A DNA stretch of 45,146 bases, from IMG/VR virus record IMGVR_UViG_3300035670_000396, positions 1 to 45,146 of that record; one strand, written 5' to 3'. Position numbers and translations under genes: made by a program. Positions 13,210 through 21,900 of the stretch are shown here, piece after piece. This stretch comes from a virus. Position 1 is the stretch's first letter; each line of letters opens with the position of its first letter. The notes below the pieces were generated by a model. It was given only the letters and a program-made list of their open reading frames with translations, did no database searches and had not been told where the DNA came from.

Positions 13210-13659
13210 ATGGCATCATTCACCGGAGACTCGGGTGCCCGCACCCCGTTCGGGAAGAACGCTTACCTGCGTTCGACGTCGGACGTCAAGACGGAGAGCT
13301 ACACGGTCTCCGCAGCAGCGTTCCCCGCCAACGCGACCGTGGACGGAGAGGCCAAGAAGGTCCTCCAGCCCGGCACGTTGATGGCGAAGATCACGAGCAC
13401 CGCCGAGGCGGGCAAGATCGGCGTCTACGACTCGGCGGCCCTCGACGGTCGTCAGACCCAGGCCAACATCGTCGGCATCTGCGACACGTTCGTCCCGTGG
13501 CAGCTCAACGAGCGCGACGTGGACGTGGCGGTCGTCTATGAGGCGGCAGTCGTGGAGGCCTGGTGCCTGAGCCACGTCAGCGACGTGCAGACGTCGCCCA
13601 TCGCTGCGGGCGCCGTCACGGCGTGCAAGGCGCAAGTCCCGACCATTCTCTTCAAGTGA
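13210..13659 (+). CDS. Head decoration protein
   Basis: The 149-residue product lies between the protease-scaffold and the capsid gene, the usual place for a decoration protein of the lambda gpD type. The segment VLQPGTLMAKITSTAEAGKIGVYDSAALDGRQT is cut here to its key part VLQPGTLMAKI and resembles that family, whose trimers stabilise the expanded capsid. A strong AAGGAG site precedes the ATG. It is about 30 residues longer than lambda gpD. Confidence 0.8.
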   Translation: MASFTGDSGARTPFGKNAYLRSTSDVKTESYTVSAAAFPANATVDGEAKKVLQPGTLMAKITSTAEAGKIGVYDSAALDGRQTQANIVGICDTFVPWQLNERDVDVAVVYEAAVVEAWCLSHVSDVQTSPIAAGAVTACKAQVPTILFK

Positions 13660-13670
13660 GGTAGATCACC

Positions 13671-14801
13671 ATGGCAACTGAATCAACTGACCGCCTCATC
13701 CGCAAGGAAGTGGCACTCGGGACGATCCGCGAGATCGAACCGCCCCTGACCCACATCGGGTTGCGACTCTTCCCCTGGATGGAGGTCGCGTCGGATGATG
13801 TGATCTTCGACTACGCGAAGGGTCTGGCCGATGGCCTCGCCCCGGCTCGCGCCGAGGACGCCGAGTCCGAGCTGGCCCAGAAGGACCTGCTCTTCGGTGG
13901 CACCGGACGGGCATCCGTCATCGACTGGGCCCACAAGGACCACTACAGCGCCAGCGACGTCACCAAGTACCGTGAGAACCTGCTCGTGCAGGCTCGTCTC
14001 GGTGGTGAGCTGAACCTGCCGCTGACGGTGGGCTCGATGGTGTCGGACTTCCAGGCCAAGGTCGCCCGTGAGGACGCCCTCCGCCGCCGCAAGCTCGACA
14101 ACCGCATCGAGTGGCTCATCATGAGCGCCATGTCGACCGGCGTCATCGCCTACAACGACGGCAAGATCAAGTTCTCCGTCGACTACGGCCGCCCGGCCGG
14201 TCAGCAGGCCCAGGCTCCCTCGGGCGCCATGTTCGACGTCGGTGTCGCCCACGACCCGATCGGCGAGTTCCTGGCCGTCCAGGACTTCATGTACGACACC
14301 CACGGCGTTCGCATCACCCGTGCGGTCACCAGCCGCAAGGTGATCAACTCGTTCATGAACTCGGATCGGTTCATCGCCCGCTCCGGCATGGTCGGGGCGA
14401 CCGGCTCCAAGCCGCTCGACCTCAACTACATCATGGACGGTTGGGGCCCGCAGGCCGCACTCCAGGTCGTTCAGAATGCCACCGGCATCACGTTCGAGAC
14501 CTACGACGCGGTCTACCGGACCCGTCCGGTCGGCTCGACGACCATCACCAACAACCGATTCTTCCCGGAGAATCGCATCCTCTTCCTCCCGGACCCCAAC
14601 GATGTCGCCGAGATCGGCAACGAGCTGGGCCTGGGCCGGACGCTCACGAGCCCCCATCCCGAGGGCAACTGGCAGCCGGGCTTCTACGAGTGGGAGCAGG
14701 AGACCAAGGACCCGTGGGGGCTCAACCGTGGCACCGGCGTCAAGGCCTTCCCGGTCTTCCCGCACATGGACCTCACCTTCACCATGGACGTCATCTCGTG
14801 A
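13671..14801 (+). CDS. Major capsid protein (lambda gpE-like family)
   Basis: The 376-residue protein is the main shell protein. It resembles the lambda gpE-type capsid family (HK97 fold). Seen features are a hydrophilic first 100 residues, the helical stretch RRRKLDNRIEWLIMSAMSTG near 140-160, a beta-rich centre with ITRAVTSRKVINSFM, and a C-terminal segment on the order of other family members. Preference for C- and G-ending codons is very strong, as expected of a highly expressed gene. It follows the decoration gene by 11 bases and its stop overlaps the next start (GTGA). Confidence 0.85.
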   Translation: MATESTDRLIRKEVALGTIREIEPPLTHIGLRLFPWMEVASDDVIFDYAKGLADGLAPARAEDAESELAQKDLLFGGTGRASVIDWAHKDHYSASDVTKYRENLLVQARLGGELNLPLTVGSMVSDFQAKVAREDALRRRKLDNRIEWLIMSAMSTGVIAYNDGKIKFSVDYGRPAGQQAQAPSGAMFDVGVAHDPIGEFLAVQDFMYDTHGVRITRAVTSRKVINSFMNSDRFIARSGMVGATGSKPLDLNYIMDGWGPQAALQVVQNATGITFETYDAVYRTRPVGSTTITNNRFFPENRILFLPDPNDVAEIGNELGLGRTLTSPHPEGNWQPGFYEWEQETKDPWGLNRGTGVKAFPVFPHMDLTFTMDVIS

Positions 14802-15133
14802 GCGAACTGATCGGGGTTGCCCCCGAGTACGCCTTCCGCGAGACCGACGCCGAGGTGACCGACATCGAGCAGCGTCTCCTCGACCACGAGGAGGCTTGCC
14901 GCAAGGTCGCCCCCAAGCGCGACTGGCGCGGCAACATCATCGAGGACGAGCCCGTCGCCGATGTGCCAGCCGAGCCGGTCCAGGCGTTCGACCCCTCCGA
15001 GCACACGGTGGAGGAGGTCGAAGCCTTCCTGGCCGAGAATCCGGACCGTTTCGACGAGGTGATGGAGATGGAGCGGAACGGCAAGGCTCGCGTCTCTCTC
15101 GTCGGCGCCGAGCCATCCGCAGACCCGGAGTGA
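14798..15133 (+). CDS. Small head-associated acidic protein
   Basis: The 111-residue product begins at GTG 14798, overlapping the capsid stop. It is rich in Asp and Glu and ends with EVEAFLAENPDRFDEVMEME followed by RNGKAR, a short helical motif that recurs in small proteins beside capsid genes of actinobacterial phages. The exact role is unknown. A structural or head-completion role is inferred from position. The gene is followed by a strong hairpin. Confidence 0.6.
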   Translation: MSELIGVAPEYAFRETDAEVTDIEQRLLDHEEACRKVAPKRDWRGNIIEDEPVADVPAEPVQAFDPSEHTVEEVEAFLAENPDRFDEVMEMERNGKARVSLVGAEPSADPE

Positions 15134-15134
15134 T

Positions 15135-15172
15135 CCAGGTGGGGGCCCAACCGTGTTGGGTCCCCTACCTGG
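15135..15172 (+). terminator. Strong hairpin between capsid and neck genes
   Basis: The arms 15135-15151 and 15155-15172 pair almost perfectly (about 17 pairs, one mismatch and one bulge) around CGT. There is no long run of T after it. Between the abundant capsid product and the minor neck genes, it may act as a partial terminator or as an RNA-stability element. A second palindrome, CTTCCGGAAG, follows before the next ribosome-binding site. Confidence 0.6.
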
Positions 15173-15190
15173 CTTCCGGAAGGGGAGCGC

Positions 15191-15718
15191 ATGTCGTACG
15201 TCGAGCCAACTGACCTCCTGCTGGGAGAGCTGACCAACACCTTGCCGTCTTCGATCAGCGTGTCGCAGTATCTCGACATGACGCAGGAGGAGATCGACGC
15301 CAAGCTGGGCGTGCTCTACTCCGTCCCGATCGCCGTCGACAGCCTGCCCAACAGCCAGGGCAGCCTGATCCGCTCGATCCACCGCAAGCTGGCTTCCGGC
15401 CGCATCATCATGGCCGCCACGGTGGCTCACTCGGACACCACGATCCACGCCTACGCCCTCCAGCTCGTCAAGGAAGCCCTGATGGAGCTGATGGCGGTCG
15501 CCAACGGCGATGTCGTGCTCATCGGCGCTGAGCGCGTGGACGGCGACGGCACCGGCCGTGGCAGCATCCAGGACGCCGAAGTCAACGACCCACGCGCTCG
15601 CGTGCCGGGCGGCAGCAGCCGCGACGAGTATTCCGCCGTCGAGGCCTTCGAATACAACTTCATGAATCCGTCAACGATTGGTCACCCGATCGTCGGGTGG
15701 GCGCCAGGTAGCCCCTGA
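15191..15718 (+). CDS. Head-tail adaptor (gp6/DUF1320-like)
   Basis: This 175-residue protein occupies the adaptor position behind the capsid genes. The start SISVSQYLDMTQEEIDAKLG, followed by VLYSVPI, resembles head-tail connectors of the DUF1320/gp6 type, helical proteins that form a ring under the portal. The last 40 residues are Gly/Ser-rich and probably flexible. AAGGGGAG precedes the ATG. Assignment rests on position and a weak motif match. Confidence 0.6.
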   Translation: MSYVEPTDLLLGELTNTLPSSISVSQYLDMTQEEIDAKLGVLYSVPIAVDSLPNSQGSLIRSIHRKLASGRIIMAATVAHSDTTIHAYALQLVKEALMELMAVANGDVVLIGAERVDGDGTGRGSIQDAEVNDPRARVPGGSSRDEYSAVEAFEYNFMNPSTIGHPIVGWAPGSP

Positions 15719-15719
15719 C

Positions 15720-16313
15720 ATGGTCGCCACCTTCCTCGGGACATCCACCAGTCCGCTGGGTCGGTCGCACGCAAACTTCGCCGTCGAGGTCCAGGCTGCA
15801 CCTGTCCAGAACGTGATCAACCACGTCATGCTGTCCGTTGGCAACGGGCCGCTGGCGACCTGGATGGAGCGCGATGTCGTCCCGTACTTCCAGGAGCAGA
15901 TCGTCGATCGGTTCGCTTACAATGGCGGCTCCGACATGAACTGGTACCCGCTCCAGGAGTCCACGAAGCGCATTCGCCAGGCCATGGGGCAGACCGACGA
16001 CGACGCGATCAACGACCGAACCGGCGCCATGCTGGAGACCCTGGCGAGTCAGTACGAGATCAATCAGGCGGCCGGAAGTGCCGAGATGATGATTCCTGGC
16101 CGCAGTGTCGACGATCTGACCCGAGAGAAGATCATGACGGCTCAGATGGGCAAGAGTGAGCCGAATCCGCTCTTCGGTGGCGCTGTGTCGATCACTCCGC
16201 CGCGACCTGTTCTCGTCATCAACGACGAAGACAGCAAGGCGGTCATGCTCATGCTCCAAACGCACATCGTGAACTTCGTGTCCGGTGTGCTCAGCTTGGG
16301 GAGCGTTTCGTGA
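15720..16313 (+). CDS. Neck protein / virion morphogenesis protein
   Basis: This 197-residue product starts at ATG 15720, two bases after the previous stop. The central part, with YFQEQIVDRFAYNGGSDMNW, LQESTKRIRQAMGQ and NDRTGAMLETL, resembles the Mu gpG/HK97 gp10-like family that joins head and tail or completes the tail. The order adaptor, this gene, tail terminator and tube supports the call. It ends in a GTGA overlap. Confidence 0.65.
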   Translation: MVATFLGTSTSPLGRSHANFAVEVQAAPVQNVINHVMLSVGNGPLATWMERDVVPYFQEQIVDRFAYNGGSDMNWYPLQESTKRIRQAMGQTDDDAINDRTGAMLETLASQYEINQAAGSAEMMIPGRSVDDLTREKIMTAQMGKSEPNPLFGGAVSITPPRPVLVINDEDSKAVMLMLQTHIVNFVSGVLSLGSVS

Positions 16314-16798
16314 CGACTGCTCTGTTCCCCATGGCGTTCGTGGAGCCCATCGCCGAGGCGATGGAGCGCAACCTCAACGTCGACAACGAGTACACGATCC
16401 TCCAGCGTCCCATCTCGCCGTCCGATCCGAATCGCTCCATCTGCATCTTCCCCGATTCGTGGGCGGCCAGCCAGGAGGACAAACTCATCGGCGTCCCCAA
16501 TCGGGAGCCATTTCAGAACACCTACAAGCTGGTCATTCAGAACAGCCTCATCCACGGCGACAGCATCGAGGGTAGGTACTTGTTTTCGCTCGACTCCAAG
16601 GCGATACGAGCAATACTGTACCGAGACGCGACGTTCCATGTAGCTTTGACCTCGCAAGTAGAAACGTTCATGGGATCGACCGAAAGAGTCTTGAAGTACG
16701 ATGTGCTCCGCCAGGAGTTCATGGCCTCCAGGATGACGGTTGGGTTCATGTACCTCGCCAAGACAGAGTTCGTCGTCATCACCGAAGTAACGCAGTAG
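16310..16798 (+). CDS. Tail terminator-like protein
   Basis: The 162-residue product starts at GTG 16310 overlapping the previous stop. Its place, directly before the tube genes, is that of tail terminators, which cap the tube and bind the neck. The beta-rich sequence (NTYKLVIQNSLIHG, TFHVALTSQVETF, TEFVVITEVTQ) agrees with that fold. Codons in the second half are noticeably less GC-rich than in the capsid gene. No signature motif was found. Confidence 0.55.
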   Translation: MTTALFPMAFVEPIAEAMERNLNVDNEYTILQRPISPSDPNRSICIFPDSWAASQEDKLIGVPNREPFQNTYKLVIQNSLIHGDSIEGRYLFSLDSKAIRAILYRDATFHVALTSQVETFMGSTERVLKYDVLRQEFMASRMTVGFMYLAKTEFVVITEVTQ

Positions 16799-16808
16799 GA
16801 GCAGCCCC

Positions 16809-17063
16809 ATGGCAACCGAAAAGGATGTTCAGGCAAAGCGAGAGAGCGTGAATGCGCTTCGCGAACAGATCGCTCAGGCGAAGCAGGATCGTGCTGCTGC
16901 CGCGGCGGCGACCGCCACCGACTACCGCCTCGCGCGCTTGACCGAGGAGGAGCAGAGCCTCCAGGCCGAGCTGGCCGCCCTCAAGAGCGCCGCCCCGGCT
17001 CCGGCCGCCGACGCCACAGCCCCCTCGACCAAGGCAGCCGCAGCGGCTGACAACAAGGAGTGA
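16809..17063 (+). CDS. Small coiled-coil protein
   Basis: The 84-residue product is a long helix with heptad-like pattern (VQAKRESVNALREQIAQAKQ, EEEQSLQAELAALKSA) followed by an Ala/Pro-rich end. GGAG precedes its ATG, and the tail tube gene follows after five bases. It could be a tail assembly helper. No family is recognised. Confidence 0.6.
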   Translation: MATEKDVQAKRESVNALREQIAQAKQDRAAAAAATATDYRLARLTEEEQSLQAELAALKSAAPAPAADATAPSTKAAAAADNKE

Positions 17064-17068
17064 TCTGA

Positions 17069-18091
17069 ATGGGATTCGTATCGCAATCCGGCCACGTCGG
17101 CTTCAAGACCCAGTCCGTCAAGGGCACCTACATGGACCCCGGCGCGGTTGCACCGAACCAGGGCGTCTTCGTCTACACGCGTTCCGGCGCCATGGGCGGC
17201 AACCGTGAGCTGATGATCCCGGACCCCGAGATCGGCGGCTCCCGCGACGTCCCGGACGCCGGGCTCGGCCCGATCTCGTTCTCTGGCGAGTACGACTTCT
17301 ACGCTCGTATGGAGTCGATCGGCCAGCTCCTCTACAACGCTTTCGGCACCAAGGAGGCGCCGACCGGCACCGCCCTCACCGGCTACACGCACTCGATCAC
17401 TCCCGGCGACACGCTCCCCTGGGTGTCGGTCGAGGAGAAGATCGGCAACGGCTTCGAAGTCTTCAAGTACACCGACTGCAAGGTGAATACCCTCCACCTG
17501 GAGGCTGACGCAAACGGTTACCTCATGGGTACGGCCGGACTCATCGGTCTGACCCAGGAGACGACGACGGCGACCGCCAGCGGCAGTCAGCGTCGGGACA
17601 CGAGCCCGCTGGTCGTCGGCACCAACGTGGTGGTTGCCTGGAACGGCGCCTCGCTCCCGGCAAAGTCGTTCTCACTCGACATCAACAACAACATCGAGGA
17701 CGACGACTTCCGCCTCGGCTCGCTGTTCCTCGGCGACCTGACCGAGAAGCGTCGTGACATCACGATGAACGTCACCATTCGTCCGAACGACGCCGCTCTC
17801 TGGAAGACCGCGATGTGGGGCGGCCCCACCGCAACCGAGCCGGGCGGCCAGTCGTTCAAGGACGACGTGACGATCACGATCGGCACCTACGAGGACATTC
17901 CCGGCGCGACGGCTGGTGTCAAGTACAACTTGACCTTCACGATCCCCTACGCGATCATTGCTCCGTTCTCGGTGGACCCGAGCGGCGACGACGTGCTGGA
18001 GCACGACATCGAGATCAGGGCCGTCCGCAACGTCCCAGCTACGCCGATCATCACCGCTTCGGTCCGGAACAGCTACGCCACGATCAACTGA
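17069..18091 (+). CDS. Major tail tube protein
   Basis: The 340-residue product lies between the neck genes and the tail chaperones, where the tube protein is expected. Its sequence is beta-rich, with the pattern of tail tube proteins: LPAKSFSLDINNNIEDDDFR, EKRRDITMNVTIRP and YNLTFTIPYAII near the end. It would polymerise as hexamer rings around the tape measure. Highly biased codons suit an abundant structural protein. Confidence 0.8.
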   Translation: MGFVSQSGHVGFKTQSVKGTYMDPGAVAPNQGVFVYTRSGAMGGNRELMIPDPEIGGSRDVPDAGLGPISFSGEYDFYARMESIGQLLYNAFGTKEAPTGTALTGYTHSITPGDTLPWVSVEEKIGNGFEVFKYTDCKVNTLHLEADANGYLMGTAGLIGLTQETTTATASGSQRRDTSPLVVGTNVVVAWNGASLPAKSFSLDINNNIEDDDFRLGSLFLGDLTEKRRDITMNVTIRPNDAALWKTAMWGGPTATEPGGQSFKDDVTITIGTYEDIPGATAGVKYNLTFTIPYAIIAPFSVDPSGDDVLEHDIEIRAVRNVPATPIITASVRNSYATIN

Positions 18092-18137
18092 TTCTCCCGA
18101 ATCTCACCCAATACCAAGAAGGCACAGGAGGCCACCA

Positions 18138-18701
18138 ATGGACACAGATTTCGACGAACAGGCAGAAGCGGAAGCCGAAGCAGCTCGCCAGGCGCAGGTC
18201 ATGGCGGCCATGCGCGAGGCCGGAGTGTCGACCGAGGAGCACATCCAGGTCGACTACTTCGGTTTCGAGGAGACCCATCGCGTGGTGCTCCAGGACGGCA
18301 AGTCTTGGATCGAGCACCAGACGCTCAACGAGGGCGCCCGCCGCAACTACATGAACAAGGTCAACCGCGAGGTGCGGCTCCAGAAGAGCGGCGATGCCTT
18401 CATGAAGATGGCGACCGGCGACGAGCGCCATGCTCTGCTGGAGTCGGCGATCTGTGGCTGGAACCTCGTCCGGGCGGACAAGACCGGCGTGGTCAAGCCG
18501 ATCTCGTTCTCGCCGCAGGCGTTGAGGGAGTTCCTCCAGAAGGCGCCTCCCGGAATCGTCGACCTGATCGAGAAGGACATCCGGGACAAGAACCCGTGGC
18601 TCGTCGGAGATGTCACCATCGAGGACATCGACGAGCAGATCGCAGAGCTGAATGAGCTGCGTGAGAAGAAGGTGCTGGAGGCCGAGGGAAAAGAGTCCTA
18701 G
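18138..18701 (+). CDS. Tail assembly chaperone, short form (gpG-like)
   Basis: The 187-residue protein lies between tube and tape measure genes, the position of the lambda G chaperone. It has an acidic start, a helical centre and a charged end (ELNELREKKVLEAEG). AGGAGG precedes its ATG. Near its 3' end, GGGAAAA at 18686-18692 sits as G GGA AAA in frame, a canonical slippery site. Some ribosomes are expected to shift back by one base and continue into the frame ending at 18934. Confidence 0.8.
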   Translation: MDTDFDEQAEAEAEAARQAQVMAAMREAGVSTEEHIQVDYFGFEETHRVVLQDGKSWIEHQTLNEGARRNYMNKVNREVRLQKSGDAFMKMATGDERHALLESAICGWNLVRADKTGVVKPISFSPQALREFLQKAPPGIVDLIEKDIRDKNPWLVGDVTIEDIDEQIAELNELREKKVLEAEGKES

Positions 18702-18934
18702 AGGCTCAATCCCAAGCCATATTCAACGGGAAGCCCATCGAGGGCAGAATGCATGAGTCCCTGAGGCTCTACCTGTTATGCCAGATGTTCAAGTGGAACC
18801 ACCTGCCGGTGGCGGGTGGCATCTACGACCAACATCCGGTCATGCTTGACGACTTCGTCCAGATCGACCAGATCAACATCGCGGCGAAGAACCGGCGTCA
18901 GGCCATGGAAGCCAGGAAGGCCCGCAGGAAGTAA
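18138..18934 (+). CDS. Tail assembly chaperone, frameshifted long form (gpGT-like)
   Basis: A -1 shift on GGGAAAA (18686-18692) links 185 codons of the short form to an open -1 frame that runs from 18692 to TGA 18934, giving 265 residues. The T part contains GKPIEGRMHESLRLYLLCQM, WNHLPVAGG and a basic end (AMEARKARRK). The separate frame has an ATG at 18749, but there is no ribosome-binding site there. In lambda and many other siphoviruses the long form binds the tape measure and recruits tube subunits. The slippery site and open frame are seen directly. The frameshift itself is inferred. Confidence 0.75.
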
Positions 18935-18937
18935 CTC

Positions 18938-21900
18938 ATGGACGCAACACTGAACATCATCGTGAGGGTGGCGGCGAAGCAGGCCATCCAGCAGCTCAAC
19001 GCGACCTCCGGCGCTGTCGGTGCCGTGGCCGCATCGAGCAATCGCGGGTTCGGTGCCGTCGCCAAGAACATCTCCAACTACACCAAGCAGCTCTACAAGG
19101 CGAATCTCGCCCAGGCGAACTTTGCCGCCAACCTCGCCAGCAGCAAGCTGATCAACCACGGCAAGAACCTGAACTGGGTCGGCCGACAACTGATCTACAA
19201 CTTCACGTTGCCGCTGGTTCTGGCGGGTGCGGCGTTGTTCAAGTTCAACAAGGACATCGAGAAGTCGATGGTCCAAGTGAAGAAGGTCTACGGCGACCTG
19301 TCGTTCAGCAATGAGCGGGTCAAGAAAGAGACCGATCTCCTCAGCAAGTCGTTTGAGCTTCTGAGCAGCCGGTTCGGTGTGATTCAGACCGACGTCATCG
19401 ACATCGCCGCGGCGTTCGCGAGCGCCGGGTCCGCTGGTCGGGGTCTCGCCGAGAACACCAAGGCGGCCCTCCAGCTCATGATCCTTGGCGAGATGGAGTC
19501 CGTGGCGGCGACGGAGGCGTTGATCGCCGTTCAGGCGCAGTGGCGCCTCTCGACCTTCGAAGCGAACGGAGCGACGAGCGAACTCACCAAGACGCTGGCG
19601 GTCCTCAACATCATCGAGAACGAGACGGCCGCCACGATGGAGGACCTCATCACTTCGATGGCGAAGTCGTCGGGTGTCGCTCGCAGTGCTGGCGTGACAG
19701 TGCGCGAGCTGGCCGCCATGACCGCAGCGTTGGTCCCGGCCGCAGGCAACGCCACGGAGGCTGGCAATTCGCTCAAGACGATCATCTCGCGCATGATGGC
19801 GCCGACCAAGGCAATGACCGACATCTTGTCGGAGATGGGAATCGTTGTCAGCGACCCGGACTGGCTGGGGGCTACGGCGACCGAGCGACTGTCGGAGATC
19901 GCCTTCGCCTTCAAGGACCTCAGTACGGCGCAGCAGGCTCAGGCGGCGTCAGTGCTGGCCGGGCGGCGTCAGGTCAGCCGATTCTCGATCTTGATGGAGG
20001 AGATGGCGAACACGCAAGGCTTCTACGCCAAGGCGCTGGAGGCCTCCTCCGACGAGGCTCGCAACCTGGCGACGTTCCAGAAGGAGTTGAACACCGTCCT
20101 GGAGTCCAACCCGCGCAAGTGGGACATCATGACGAACTCGATCCGCAACACGATGGCCTCGGCGTTCATTCCGTTGATGCCAGCCATCATGAGCCTGGTC
20201 GGTCTCATCGCTCAGCTCGCTCAGGCCTTCTCGGAACTCAACCCGGAGACGCAGCGCATCATTCTGTTCTCGCTCGCTGTCGTCGCAGTGGTCGGGCCAC
20301 TGATGTCGCTGGCGGGCTCGCTGATGCAGTTGGTGGGCGTGTTCCACGTCTTCATCAAGGCGATTGGCGGCGTGGCTGGGCTTCTGCTCAACACCTTCCA
20401 GCTAATCGGCAAAGGCTTCGTAATGCTGGTGGTCAAGCCCATGGTGGGCGGCCTGATGGCGCTGAATCTCAGCTTCACCGCTTCACTGTGGATCGTCGTT
20501 GGCGTGCTGGCAGCCGTGGCTGCCGCCATCGCACTGATCCTTTTCACCGATATCGAGGACCCGTTCATCAGGGTGTTCCAGAGCATCGTGCGAGGCATCT
20601 CGGCGCTGCCCCGGATCTTCGCTCAAGCATTCCAGTCCCTCGTCAGGGTCATCCAGCGTGCCGTCGAGATCGCCGTGGAGTGGCTGTCCTACCTCAACCC
20701 GTTCCAGCGTCATTCGCCGTCGTTGGTGGACAACGTCAAAGCTGGCGTGGCGACGATCATCTCCGAGTACGACAAGCTCAAGAACATCCCCGAGACGGTG
20801 GCGAGGGCGCTCGCCTCCCTCAGCGCCTTTAAGACGGCGTCCAGCGGCGACGTGACTGGATTCCGCAGCGCTGAGCTGAACGATATGGCGGGGCAGGTGG
20901 CTGCCCAGAATCCTGCTGCCGGTGCCGCCGCTTACGACATGGTCGATGACATCATGGCCTTGGAGGCATTGCTGCCTGGGCTGTCCGTGGAGATCGAAAA
21001 GCAGCGTATTGAAGTTTCAAAGCTTACTTTTGCTTACGACCAGGCCGATGCCGCTGTGGAGCAAGCAGAAGCAGCCCTGGACTCGATTCGTCAGCAGATG
21101 GAAGAAACCTCTGACGCCATGGCGGAGGCTCAGGGCAAAATCGACAAGCTGGCAAATACCAAGATTAGCGGCATGACGGCCATGGAGGATGCGATCTTCG
21201 CCAACAGCATGGCGCAGAAGAAGCTGAATCTGGAGTTGCTCAAGTACGAACAGGCTGGCTACTCGATCGACAAAGTTCGCGACAGCATGGCGACTCTGGC
21301 CGGAGACATCGAGATGCTGCGCGGCGAGCACGCCGACCTTCGCCTGAAGGGTGCTGGCTCTGACGTTCTCAGCGTATACGAAGACGAGATCAAGGCGCTC
21401 GAAGCGCAGAAGGGCCCACTGGAGGGGATCGCTGGAGAGATTCAGAGCATCCAGGATCAACTTGACGCTTTGGATATCGAAGGTCAGATCATGGAGTTGA
21501 TGTATTCCATCACCTTCGATCCGATGCTCAGGGAGATCGACAAGCTGGTTAACGGCGTTGAGGAGATGTCATTCGACGACATTGTTGCCGGGATCATCGA
21601 GCAGCAGGGAATCATCGAGGGCTTGCAGCGAGCTTACGAAGATCTTGAAAAGGCAGAGAAAGCCGCCAAGGAGGTCGTGGACTCGACTACGTCGGAGCGG
21701 GATAAGATCGGAGCCGCCTTGGACTCCGAGAAGGAGAAGTTGGACGCTCTCGAAGAAGCCTATTCGTCGATCAAGACATTGATCGGCGAAATGGAGTCCG
21801 CCATGGCTGACTACGTTCAGATGGCGACCGCTGCTGCTGAGATCGACGCAGCCAAGAAGGCTGGCGGCGACGACAGCCTCTTTGCCGCTGCCGCTGCGGG

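Noticed and set aside
18749-18934. Independent small gene starting at ATG 18749
   Set aside because: There is no ribosome-binding site, and the frame is open upstream to the GGGAAAA slippery site, so it is better read as the frameshifted end of the chaperone.
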